Source of the DNA: an uncultured Faecalibacterium sp.
GTDB taxonomy: Bacteria; Bacillota; Clostridia; Oscillospirales; Ruminococcaceae
Length of the DNA stretch: 64,000 bases
Direction of reading: 5' to 3'
NCBI GenBank assembly: GCA_900540455.1
Contig: UQGD01000003.1
Coordinates: 1 to 64,000 of the forward strand
Part shown: positions 16,298-26,000 of the stretch, piece by piece
Layout of the letters: every line of letters begins with the position of its first letter
Position numbering within the stretch: the stretch's first letter is position 1
Position numbers and translations under genes: made by a program
The notes under the pieces: model-generated
The model's input: the letters and a program-made list of their open reading frames with translations, nothing else
Database searches by the model: none
Told to the model about the DNA's origin: nothing

Positions 16298-17718
16298 CCA
16301 CACAGGAAATCGTATCCAAGCTCTGGAACCTCTGCAATGTGCTGCGGGATGATGGCATTACCTATCACCAGTATGTCACCGAGCTGACCTATATTCTGTT
16401 TTTAAAGATGGCAAAGGAGACCGGTGCAGAAATCCAGATTCCCGCTGCCTACCGCTGGGACCAGCTTACTGCCAAAAGCGGCATCGAGCTGAAGAAATTC
16501 TATAAAGAGCTGCTGGCCCACCTGGGTGAAAACTGTACCGGCCGGGTGCGGGAGATCTATCAGGGCTCCGCCACCAACATCGACGAGCCCAAGAACCTGG
16601 AAAAGATCATCACCACCATTGACGGCCTGGACTGGTACTCCGCCCGGGAAGAGGGGTTGGGCAACCTGTATGAAGGGCTGTTGGAGAAGAACGCCAACGA
16701 GAAAAAGTCCGGCGCGGGCCAGTACTTTACCCCTCGCGTCCTCATTGATGTGATGACCCGGTTAATGAAGCCCCAGCCCGGCGAGCGGTGCAACGACCCC
16801 GCCTGCGGCACTTTCGGCTTTATGATTGCCGCCCATCAGTATGTCAAAGAGCATACCGATGATTTTTACGATCTGGACGCCGATCAGGCCAAGTTCGAGC
16901 GGGAAGAGGCCTTCACTGGCTGCGAGTTGGTTCACGACACACACCGTCTGGCTCTGATGAATGCCATGCTCCACGACATCGACGGCCAAATTTTGTTAGC
17001 CGATACCCTGTCCAACCAGGGCAAGGCCCTCCATGATTTTGACCTGGTGCTCACCAATCCACCTTTCGGCACCAAGAAGGGCGGCGAGCGTGCCACCCGA
17101 GATGACTTCACTTTCCCCACTAGCAACAAGCAGCTGAACTTCCTCCAGCACATCTACCGCAGCCTGACAACAGACAAAAAACGCAATGGGCGGGCCGCCG
17201 TGGTGCTGCCTGACAATGTGCTGTTTGCCGACGGCGACGGCGAGAAGATTCGCTGCGACCTGATGGACAAGTGTGTTTTGCATACCATCCTCCGCTTGCC
17301 CACCGGCATTTTCTACGCCCAGGGCGTCAAGACCAATGTGCTGTTTTTCACCCGGTGCAAGAGTGACAAGGGCAATACAAAGGAGGTTTGGTTCTATGAC
17401 CTGCGCACCAATATGCCCAGCTTTGGCAAGACCACTCCGCTGAAACCCGAGCATTTCGCGGACTTTGAGAAGGCTTACGAGGCTGAGGACCGCCATGCCG
17501 TGCAGGATGAGCGGTGGAGCGTCTTTACCCGAGAGCAGATCGCGGAAAAGGGCAACAGCCTGGATCTGGGTCTTATCCGGGATGACTCGGTGCTGGACTA
17601 CAATGACCTGCCCGACCCGGCGGAGAGTGCCGAGGAGGCCGCCGCCAATCTGGAGGAGGCCGTGGACCTGTTGATGAGCGTGGTGAAGGAGCTGCGGGCG
17701 TTGGGGGGGCAGGACTGA
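16294..17718 (+). CDS. hsdM: Type I modification methyltransferase subunit
   Basis: A 474-aa N6-adenine methyltransferase of type I systems. The N-terminal HsdM_N helical domain (about 1-130) is followed by the SAM motif DPACGTFGF (about 168-176) and the catalytic NPPF in LVLTNPPFGTK (about 250-260). The usual GTGG of motif I is GTFGF here, which is common in this group. It pairs with HsdS to methylate the site. It overlaps the 82-aa gene and hsdS (TGATG). Confidence 0.93.
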   Translation: MTTQEIVSKLWNLCNVLRDDGITYHQYVTELTYILFLKMAKETGAEIQIPAAYRWDQLTAKSGIELKKFYKELLAHLGENCTGRVREIYQGSATNIDEPKNLEKIITTIDGLDWYSAREEGLGNLYEGLLEKNANEKKSGAGQYFTPRVLIDVMTRLMKPQPGERCNDPACGTFGFMIAAHQYVKEHTDDFYDLDADQAKFEREEAFTGCELVHDTHRLALMNAMLHDIDGQILLADTLSNQGKALHDFDLVLTNPPFGTKKGGERATRDDFTFPTSNKQLNFLQHIYRSLTTDKKRNGRAAVVLPDNVLFADGDGEKIRCDLMDKCVLHTILRLPTGIFYAQGVKTNVLFFTRCKSDKGNTKEVWFYDLRTNMPSFGKTTPLKPEHFADFEKAYEAEDRHAVQDERWSVFTREQIAEKGNSLDLGLIRDDSVLDYNDLPDPAESAEEAAANLEEAVDLLMSVVKELRALGGQD

Positions 17719-19328
17719 TGGCGAAGAAAAAAGAAATCCTGTCACCGAAGGAGCGCTTGCAGGTAGCATTGGTGCCAGATTGGGAGCAGCCATACAAGGT
17801 ACCAGAGAATTGGTGCTGGACGCGGATTGCAAAGCTTTGTTCTTTGTCTAATGGTAAAGCCTTTAAGCCAACAGACTGGACCAAAACAGGAATACCTATT
17901 GTGAGAATTCAAAATTTGAATAATCCGGAAGCCCAATATAATCTATATTCAGGTGCTGTAGAAGATAAATTTAGGCTTTGCGGAGGTGAACTGTTATTTG
18001 CGTGGTCTGGCACTCCTGGAACATCTTTTGGTGCTCATATCTGGTGGGGAAAAGAAGCGGTCTTGAATCAACATATTTTTAGAGTGGATTTTGATGAAAA
18101 ATATATCAACAAAATCTATTTCAAGTATGCTATTAACCAGCAATTGGATATGTTAATATCGGTTGCACACGGTGGAGCTGGACTACAGCATGTGACCAAA
18201 GGCGTTTTTGAAGCAACGCCCATTCCACTTCCGCCCTTTGCAGAGCAACAACGCATTGTTGACCGCATTGAAAGCCTGTTTGCCAAGCTGGATGAGGCCA
18301 AACAGAAGGCACAGGATGCACTGGATAGCTTTGAAACCCGTAAAGCCGCCATCCTCCATAAAGCCTTCACCGGTGAACTCACCGCCCAGTGGAGGAAAGA
18401 GCACGGCGTGGGGATGGAGACTTGGAGTTCCTGTAAACTAATTGATATTCTTGTTGAGAAGCCGAGGAATGGTTATTCCCCTAAACCAGTTGACTATGTG
18501 ACCGCGTGTAAAAGTATGACTCTTTCGGCAACGACAACTGGCGTATTTAAGCCTGAATTTTTCAAATATATTGATGAGGAAATCCCAGAAAATTCGCATT
18601 TGTGGTTAACACCTGGCGATATATTGATTCAGCGAGCAAACTCATTGGAAAAAGTAGGAATGAGCGCAATCTATACAGGTGCAGAGCATGAGTTTATATA
18701 TCCCGATTTGATGATGAAATTGACTGTCAAGGAACCTAACAATAAACATTACATTGACTACTATTTGAAAACTGACGAAATCCTTAATTATTTCCGTTCA
18801 AATGCCACGGGAACAGCTGGGAATATGCCTAAGATTAATCAAAAGGTAGTTTCAGAGACTCCTCTTATTCTGCCAGAAACACAAGAGCAAGCGGAAATCG
18901 TCCGCCTCCTTGACGACCTCCTTGCCAATGAGCAGCAGGCCAAAGAAGCCGCCGAAGGGGTGCTAGAGCAGATCGACCTTATCAAAAAAGCCATCCTCGC
19001 CCGCGCCTTCCGTGGGGAGCTGGGCACCAACGACCCCAGCGAGGAGAGTGCGGTGGAGCTGGTAAAAAGAGTCCTTGCAGTAGAGCCACCGCCTGAGGCC
19101 AGAGCCAAGGCTGTTTCGATTCCAAGGGAAGTTGAAAAACAGCTGAAGTGCGAACTGGAACGAAAAATCATGAAATTATACTATTATTCGGATTCTCGGA
19201 GTTTGCCAATCAACACATTGATGGAAGTCAGCTCCAAAAAATTTGAAGTCCTTGAAAGTATCCGAAATCTGGAGCAACGGGGAATCATAAAAAAGCTGCC
19301 TAATGGCAACTATAAGTTGGTGAGGTGA
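17718..19328 (+). CDS. hsdS: Type I specificity subunit
   Basis: A 536-aa HsdS with two target-recognition domains (about residues 30-160 and 235-375), each followed by a conserved helical region: PFAEQQRIVDRIESLFAKLDE and ETQEQAEIVRLLDDLLANE. The two halves carry matching LHKAFTGELT and LARAFRGELG segments, as in bipartite specificity subunits. The last 60 residues are an extra winged-helix-like tail (EVLESIRNLEQRGIIKKL), unusual for HsdS. The DNA within the recognition domains is more AT-rich than the conserved repeats, a sign of domain exchange. Coupled to hsdM. Confidence 0.92.
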   Translation: MAKKKEILSPKERLQVALVPDWEQPYKVPENWCWTRIAKLCSLSNGKAFKPTDWTKTGIPIVRIQNLNNPEAQYNLYSGAVEDKFRLCGGELLFAWSGTPGTSFGAHIWWGKEAVLNQHIFRVDFDEKYINKIYFKYAINQQLDMLISVAHGGAGLQHVTKGVFEATPIPLPPFAEQQRIVDRIESLFAKLDEAKQKAQDALDSFETRKAAILHKAFTGELTAQWRKEHGVGMETWSSCKLIDILVEKPRNGYSPKPVDYVTACKSMTLSATTTGVFKPEFFKYIDEEIPENSHLWLTPGDILIQRANSLEKVGMSAIYTGAEHEFIYPDLMMKLTVKEPNNKHYIDYYLKTDEILNYFRSNATGTAGNMPKINQKVVSETPLILPETQEQAEIVRLLDDLLANEQQAKEAAEGVLEQIDLIKKAILARAFRGELGTNDPSEESAVELVKRVLAVEPPPEARAKAVSIPREVEKQLKCELERKIMKLYYYSDSRSLPINTLMEVSSKKFEVLESIRNLEQRGIIKKLPNGNYKLVR

Positions 19329-19332
19329 AATT

Positions 19333-20919
19333 ATGCAAATACGCAGGCTGGTAATTGATGATCACAAGTGCCTTGTGGATTTTTCGGTGAAGTTTCATAC
19401 CGTTGACGGTGGTAGTTCGACCATTCTAATTGGTGAAAATGGCACTGGTAAAAGCACTATGCTGGAAACACTTCTGGACATTTTTATGTCCTTTGATTCT
19501 CTGGCTGTTGAGAAACAGATTGATTATAGTTACGAGCTTGAGTACTTGTTTGCCGGGAGCATCATTCAGATATACCACTCTGATAAAAGATACAAAATAG
19601 ATGTTGATCACAAAAACTTATGTGTTGGGACTATGTCCACGATTCGCTCCTATCTGAAGAATAACAACACATCTATTTTTCCTGAGAGAATTATGTATTT
19701 CTACTCTGGAGCAAACAATAAAGTGAATGGGAGTTTTAAGCTTGTCAACTCACAATATATCAAAGCTTGCAGAGATTCGATTACACAATATTGGAATACA
19801 GTGTATTTGCTAAACCATGAGTTCACATCGCAATTTCCAAAGCGCAAATACAATTTCTTCAGAGAAGAACTGACACCTATATATTTAGCCTCCATCCTTG
19901 CCGGCGAAGACTCTTTTGAAAAGCGGTATTTGCATTCCCAGTGTCATATAGAGCGCGTAGAAAGTGTCTCGATTTCCCTGGACTTGGGCAAGCTTCCAGG
20001 TCGTCTCCGAGAAGATGTTTCAGAAGTTGGAAAAGACGGCATCTTAGAAATCATCTCGTTTATTGATGACAGCTTTACTGAGCTGTTTCAAAAAGGTTAT
20101 TTGTATGATGATGGCGAGAAGTTTTATTTTGAAATCAATGGCATTTATGACGCATATGCAGATCAGATATCAATTTACGAACTATTAGAAAAGCTCCTAA
20201 CTCTTTTTGATGCGGACATAGAGGTGTATGTGTCCTTTGGAGAAAGTCGAGTTAGGTGTTCTGACCTAAGCGAAGGGCAGCGGCAACTAATTAAGATACT
20301 CGGTATGCTTGGCGTTTGTAAAAGTGAAGATACTCTCGTCCTTATGGATGAGCCAGATGCGCATATGAATCCTAAATGGAAATATGACCTCAAACAGACG
20401 ATTGATCAATCACTGCAGGAAGCAATCAACACACAAGCCATTATTGCAACGCATGATCCATTGGTTATCAACGGTGTAGGAAAAGAATTTATTCGTATCT
20501 TTATGTATAACAGTGACATTGTTCGTAACAACAATTGGTATTTTACCCGAGCGGTTGAACCAGAAGAAGATACAGCTGGTATGGGTATTGATGGAATCTT
20601 ACAAAGTGAGTATTACGGACTGAATAGTACCCTGGATGCGGAAACTAAATCCAAACTGGAAGAAAAAAGAGATCTTCTCGTAAAGAGGCAGGAAGGAACT
20701 ATTAGCCCTAAAGAACAGGAAAAGCTGCACTCGCTTACAGAGGAGATTGAAGATCTTACTTTTTCAAGAAATATACCGACAGATGACCTTTATGATGAAT
20801 TTGTTGTGGCAATGCACAAACTGCAGCAAGAAAACCCCATTTCGGAACTAACTCAGGAACAAATTCAGGAGAGAAACAGAAAAACGCACGAAATTATTAA
20901 AGGCTTGATGGAGAAATGA
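19333..20919 (+). CDS. Restriction-associated AAA ATPase (PtuA/RloA-like)
   Basis: A 528-aa ABC/SMC-type ATPase. Walker A GENGTGKST is at residues 34-42, the signature is LSEGQRQLIK, Walker B is LVLMDEPDAHMNP and the H-loop is ATHDP. Between them sits a long insertion, and a coiled-coil-like tail follows (EEKRDLLVKRQEG, EQEKLHSLTEEIEDL). Such ATPases act with an HNH nuclease in Septu (PtuA-PtuB) and are also found attached to type I loci (RloA). It begins 4 nt after hsdS and its stop overlaps the HNH gene start, so this is one unit. Antiphage role inferred. Confidence 0.85.
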   Translation: MQIRRLVIDDHKCLVDFSVKFHTVDGGSSTILIGENGTGKSTMLETLLDIFMSFDSLAVEKQIDYSYELEYLFAGSIIQIYHSDKRYKIDVDHKNLCVGTMSTIRSYLKNNNTSIFPERIMYFYSGANNKVNGSFKLVNSQYIKACRDSITQYWNTVYLLNHEFTSQFPKRKYNFFREELTPIYLASILAGEDSFEKRYLHSQCHIERVESVSISLDLGKLPGRLREDVSEVGKDGILEIISFIDDSFTELFQKGYLYDDGEKFYFEINGIYDAYADQISIYELLEKLLTLFDADIEVYVSFGESRVRCSDLSEGQRQLIKILGMLGVCKSEDTLVLMDEPDAHMNPKWKYDLKQTIDQSLQEAINTQAIIATHDPLVINGVGKEFIRIFMYNSDIVRNNNWYFTRAVEPEEDTAGMGIDGILQSEYYGLNSTLDAETKSKLEEKRDLLVKRQEGTISPKEQEKLHSLTEEIEDLTFSRNIPTDDLYDEFVVAMHKLQQENPISELTQEQIQERNRKTHEIIKGLMEK

Positions 20920-21722
20920 GATATATAGATTTATCGGAAATTGATACCACTGATCCACAAGTAAGGCGATGGCTTGAAAAAGCGCATCGGGCAACAGAAG
21001 ATATGAGACAGGCTGCCAATCACACGGCAAGATGCAAGTATTTGAAGGATCATGCAATTTGGAGAGATTTCAAAGAAATATTGATTAAATATTATGGTCA
21101 TATTTGTTGGTATTCCGAGTGTGCTCTAACTGGATCATATGGGGATGTAGATCATTTTAGGCCGAAGAATAAGTCAACTAAAGCGAACGGAGAGTGTATC
21201 TTATCTGATGGATACTGGTGGCTCGCATATGACTATTTGAATTATCGCCTGAGTTGCGAAGTCTGTAATCGACCATCTGGTGAAGGTGGGAAAAAAGATG
21301 TTTTTCCATTGAAGCAAGATGTGTCTCCTTCAGAACCATTTGCTGAAAATGAGACGGGCTATTTGCTCATTGATCCATGTGAGTATAATGACACAAAACT
21401 AATAGGTTTCGATGAAAACGGTGCTATTATTGCGCTGTCCTCAGATACATGGGAGCGGACGCGAGTGAATGTAAGCCGAGCAGTATATAACTGGGATCTC
21501 TTTAATGCTGCAAGGAAACAAGTTCGATTACAATGTAGAACTGCTCTTATGGCATTTGATCTTGCATATGAAAATGGAAGTGATCGAATGCTTGATGCGA
21601 TAGAAGGAATTTCCTGCTTGGTAGATGATAAAACACCCTATGCGTCATTCGCCAAGCAATACATAGCTTTAAAAATAGAAGGTAAGCCGTATGAGGAAGA
21701 GATAAAAAAATTGCTAGAGTAA
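20916..21722 (+). CDS. HNH endonuclease (PtuB-like)
   Basis: A 268-aa protein with an HNH core: HICWYSECAL at about residues 64-73, the DVDHFRPK box at about 80-87 (first His), LNYRLSCEVCNRPSG (Asn and CxxC) and KKDVFPL with LIDPCEY further on. This is the layout of PtuB and of the HNH effector of retron Ec78. ATG 20916 overlaps the ATPase stop (ATGA). No reverse transcriptase is near, so a Septu-like two-protein system is the better reading than a retron. Confidence 0.85.
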   Translation: MRYIDLSEIDTTDPQVRRWLEKAHRATEDMRQAANHTARCKYLKDHAIWRDFKEILIKYYGHICWYSECALTGSYGDVDHFRPKNKSTKANGECILSDGYWWLAYDYLNYRLSCEVCNRPSGEGGKKDVFPLKQDVSPSEPFAENETGYLLIDPCEYNDTKLIGFDENGAIIALSSDTWERTRVNVSRAVYNWDLFNAARKQVRLQCRTALMAFDLAYENGSDRMLDAIEGISCLVDDKTPYASFAKQYIALKIEGKPYEEEIKKLLE

Positions 21723-21819
21723 AATGCAGCATTTACAGTGTAACGATGGTATAATACTTATAAGCCACCCAATCGCCCATCTCAAGCAAAACCCATGATA
21801 GGACGGCCCAGATAGATTT

Positions 21820-21936
21820 TTGATAGCAAAAGTCCGAATAGACCTTAGGATAATCTGTATCAAATAAAACCACGACGAATCAAATCCTCTATACAAAAAA
21901 GTTTAGAAATGGATTTAACTCGGCGAGTGGGAATAA
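21820..21936 (+). other. Candidate attachment site, right end of island 2
   Basis: GCGAGTGGGAATAA at 21923-21936 repeats the site at 10583-10596, again 22 bp after GTTTAGAAA (21901). TTGATAGCA at 21820-21828 recurs at the left end of island 2 (10665, 10676) and may be an integrase arm site. The DNA to the right is the presumed original sequence downstream of guaA. Confidence 0.6.
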
Positions 21937-21955
21937 TCCAAAATAATAGGTTTCA

Positions 21956-21997
21956 GAGTCCCGAAAAGTGTTGGAAACACAGCACTTTTCGGGACTC
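21956..21997 (+). terminator. Strong rho-independent terminator
   Basis: A 15-bp perfect stem (21956-21970 with 21983-21997) and a T6 tail. Just after the attachment core, it is probably the native guaA terminator. Confidence 0.85.
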
Positions 21998-22161
21998 TTT
22001 TTTACTGGCTACAAAATGGCTATGTCAGTCGCTGTTTTTGCAGCCATCGTCTTTTGTGGCTATCATGTCAAGCTGAGCGGCTTGTTCGGGTATGATCAAT
22101 GAAGCCTATGCTCTGGACATTGGACGAAAAATCAAAGCACAATCGCGGCAGGCTATGAAAG

Positions 22162-22812
22162 ATGGCGACTATATCCGACAAAGGGGAGAAATTGGCGGAG
22201 GTGTCAGGAAAGTTCCGATTTCAAACGACAATTTTATCAGACTACCCTGCTGTTGGCGATTTTGTACTGGTAAATTGGAACGAATCCGGCAACAGTGCAA
22301 TCATCGAATCGCTGTTACCACGAAAAAGTGCTTTTGTCCGTAAAGCAGCCGGAGAACCACAGCAGGAGCAGGTAGTTGCTGCGAACATTGATATTGTATT
22401 TCTGTGCATGGCGTTGAATAATGATTTTAACCTGCGACGGTTGGAACGGTATATTTCCATTGGGTGGGACAGCGGTGCTATGCCTGTCATTGTTCTGACA
22501 AAATCGGATCTATGCGATGATTTGGAACAGAAACTTTCAGAAGTATCTTCAGTTGCTTTTGGTGTGGATATTCTGGTTACGACTTCAACAGAAGAAAATG
22601 GATACAAGGAACTTGTGTCTTTTATTTCGGAGGGAAAAACGATTGCATTTATTGGATCTTCCGGTGTGGGAAAATCCACTCTTAGCCCTGTTATGGCAAT
22701 CAGCGAAGAGGAAGTGGAACGCTATGATGACACATTAGAACCAATGGAAAAAAAGTATCTTCCAAGCCAAGACGAATTTTATATTATGAGTCGTTCCTTC
22801 ATAGAGGGATAA
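22162..22812 (+). pseudogene. Decayed rsgA (ribosome small-subunit GTPase) copy
   Basis: The reading SGKFRFQTTILSDYPAVGDFV, LPRKSAFVRKAAG, ANIDIVFLCMALNNDFNLRRLERY, VLTKSDLC and FIGSSGVGKSTL is the N-terminal OB fold and the G4/G1 motifs of an RsgA/YjeQ-type GTPase. After the P-loop the sequence jumps to a short unrelated-looking tail; the switch, DTPG and zinc-finger parts are gone. In frame upstream a TGA lies at 22156, so the N-terminus is broken too. About 217 residues remain of a roughly 350-residue protein. It lies next to the island end, so integration or excision damage is plausible. An intact rsgA lies at 51742. Confidence 0.75.
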
Positions 22813-22902
22813 AAAGGTCAAATGAAACATGGAGAAGAGTCTTGTATTTTCAAATATTCGTGCCTATAATAAAAATATAAGCCACTCAGAACAACTGCAA
22901 CA

Positions 22903-23004
22903 TTTGAATGGCTGGAGGACGAGAGCCTGTATATCTATCTCTATCAAAAGGAGGAGCTGGAGGCGTTCACCGACTTTTTCCTGCATACGTTTTCCACCAA
23001 ATAA
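22903..23004 (+). pseudogene. C-terminal fragment of an unknown protein
   Basis: A short frame, FEWLEDESLYIYLYQKEELE then FFLHTFSTK and a stop, reads like a genuine acidic, amphipathic protein C-terminus, but no start or preceding domain is present. It lies between the rsgA remnant and the TPR-SUFU gene. I do not recognise its parent. The rest of 22813-23057 holds only the ribosome site of the next gene. Confidence 0.35.
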
Positions 23005-23057
23005 GCAGTGCTGAAAGCAAGGCCCGTATATTCCCAAAATAAAAAGGAGGTACCGTT

Positions 23058-26000
23058 ATGGAGCTATTGGAGCAATGCCAGCAATGGTTTGAACAGGATG
23101 AAGCGCAGAAGGTAATCGACACCCTGGAAGCCATCCCCACCGGGGAGCGCACCCCGGAGCTAGACAGCGAACTGGCCAAGGCGTATATCGCCATTGCAGA
23201 GATGGGCGACCGGGAGCCTTTTGAAAAGGCGCTGGAACTTCTGGCTCCCCATGAGGAGTATTTTGCCGGCGATCACTGCTGGAATTATCGAATCGCTTTG
23301 GCCTATTACTGTCTGGATGAGGAAGGCCCCGCCCTGCGCTACTTTGAAAAGGCCCTGGAAGCCCGCCCCGGAGATAACGATACCCAGGAGTACATAGACG
23401 ATTGCCGCCGTCGTTTGTCCCTGCCCCGCTTTGAAAAGAACTTCCGTGAAAGGACGCAGGAAGCATGGGCAGCCTTTTCTCAGATTGAGGCAGAACTGCG
23501 TCAAATCATAGATACGGACGAAACACACCAGCGCGGCGATGAGCTGATCAAAAAATGCGGCAATGCGCTTAAAACGGCCCTGCGTGATACTTCCTTCGAG
23601 CTGGGCTTCAATGGCGAAAAGCATGAATTGATCCTCAGTCCAGAGGGGCTTCGCTCCCGCCTGTTCCCGTTGGTGTACTTCCAGCGGCAGGCCCCAGAAT
23701 CGGTGCTTGAGCATTGGAATATCTGGGTAGGTCGCCAGCCCTGTGAGGGGTTCGAGCTGCGGGCTGGAGAGATCGAAGTTCGGGCTGAGGATGTGCAGAT
23801 GTGGGCAGAGGAAACAGAAGATCATCAGGTAAGTCTGGTCCTTTACTGTGAAAAGCTGACGCCCCTTTTGAAAGAGGATGCAGACAAGGTCTGGTGGGCA
23901 CTCTCTATGCTGGTGGATCAAACCATCGGAGAAGTTTCCGCTATCGCCTTTGTTGCTGGGTTTGATGTTTATGCTCAACCGAAAGACGAACCGGCCAAGC
24001 TGCTTTCTGAACTGCCGGAGCTGCTGCAAAGCATGGGACTTTCTCTCTGGCGGGATGGCAGCGACTACCTGGAAAACAGCTATCGTGCCTATGAACTGGA
24101 ACCGGTACAAGACCCGGATGCGGATTGGCGGCTGGATGTCTATACCGGGAGCTGCCGGCTGCCGGTGCTCATCAACGACTACCTGACAGCCCGTGCAGAT
24201 ACGGTGGACGAGTATCATCGGGACGGCATTGCCGCCGGGTTTCTGTGCTATCCGGTGGACGGTTTTGCGGGGGAGGACCGGGCAGAACAGATCCTGCAAT
24301 TCCGGGATGATCTGCGGGATGCCATCCTGGAAAAGGCCGGAGCAGAGGCGGTGACCTTCCTGGGCGGGGCCACTGGCCTGTATTTTGGGTATCTGGACTT
24401 CCTCGCCTGGGATCTGCCCGCTGTGCTGGATGCTGCCAGAGATTTCTTTGAGGACTCCCAGATAGACCAGGGGGGATTCCATACCTTCCGCAGAGATGTG
24501 GGAACGGTCCGCCTGTGGGAGAAGGAAATAGAGCCGGACATTCATCCGGAGACCGGATCCCTGCTCTCGGCAGAGGATATCGAGACCCTGGCGGCTTTTG
24601 ATGAAGGGGTTTCCGGTTACTTTGGAAAAATGCTCGGCTGGTTACAGGATTTTATCCAAAATGGCGTAGAAGAAGGACGATTCAGCGAAAAACAGGCTCA
24701 CCAGGATTTGCAGATTGCCCTCTGGTATGCCTTTGCCTGCCTTAACCTGGACGATTACATCCACTACTACCGCGCTGCGGAATGGATGAAGGATTCGGAG
24801 AAAAACGCCACGGGCTGCGCTACCTGGTACTACCGGTATTCTGTGGCGTTGATGTATTGCGGCAGGTTGGAAGAAGCACTGGAATATGCGGAGCGGGGTG
24901 CAAAAGAGGAGCCGGACTACCCCTGGATCTGGCTCCATCTGGGCAAGCTGCGGGCGCATTTTGGCGATAAATCCGGTGCGCTGGATGCCGTCAAGCAAGG
25001 ATTAAAACTGGAACCGGGAGATTATGAGTTCCTGACCTTAAAAAAAGAGATCAAAGCCGGAGCCACCCTGGAACAGATGGAATATCATTGGATCAATCCC
25101 GATGCTGACCAAACGCTCCAGCGGGGACTGGACGAGAATGCGGATGATAAACAATGCGCCATAGCCTGCATTCGGGTGGACGAAGCGGGACTTGCCGAAT
25201 TTTATGAACTGTTCCACCCAGAGCGGTATAACTATGAGAAAAACTCCCCCTGCTGTGAATTCCAATACCCGGTGGAGGAACATCTTGTGGAGCTTTCCTT
25301 CCGTATGAATGAAGCTGGACTCTCCAAGATGGGAGCCGACTGGCTGCGGCAGCTCAAGGAACGGCTGGACAGCGGTGAATGGCTGACCCACACCCCTGAA
25401 GGAGAACCAGAGGGCATTCTAACAGGTGTGTTTGTGGACCAGACCCGCCGCATTGGTCTTGTCTATCAACAGCCGGGAGACGATCAGTATTTTCAGATTT
25501 TCCTGAACCCGGACGGCACGAAGGCGGATGCCTTCTGGTCCTCAAGAAAAAACAGCGAGCCGGAGGTTTATTCGGAGGATGAGATGTCTGCAATAGAGCA
25601 GCATATTCAAAGCACCTTCGGCGCCTTTGATCAGGTGCTCCACGAGCTGGACTCTCCGGATATCCATGTGGATATCTGCGTGGTTCCGCCTTCAGAGCGG
25701 CGGAACTATTACACGCTGGTAACCATGGGCATGGGCGCTCACCGGATGAATGTGCCAAAGGAGCTGGCGGAATACAAGCTGGAGCGGGCAGAGCTGGCCA
25801 TCGCTCTGCCGCCGGACTGGAAACTGGATAAGGACTCCATGCAGGAGCAGCGGTGGTATTGGCCGGTAGGTCTGCTGAAAGTGTTGGCCCGCCTGCCCAT
25901 TTCCAACGATACCTGGCTGGGTTTTGGTCACACGATGGAAAAACAGTCGCCGTTTGCGGAGGATACAGAACTCTGCGCTGCGATCCTGACCGGCCCCCAG

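Noticed and set aside
20916..21722. Retron effector
   Set aside because: HNH protein of retron Ec78 type, but no reverse transcriptase or msr/msd found.
22016..22102. A 28-codon hydrophobic frame (MAMSVAVFAAIVFCGYHVKL start)
   Set aside because: No ribosome site visible; overlaps DNA after the guaA terminator; likely chance.
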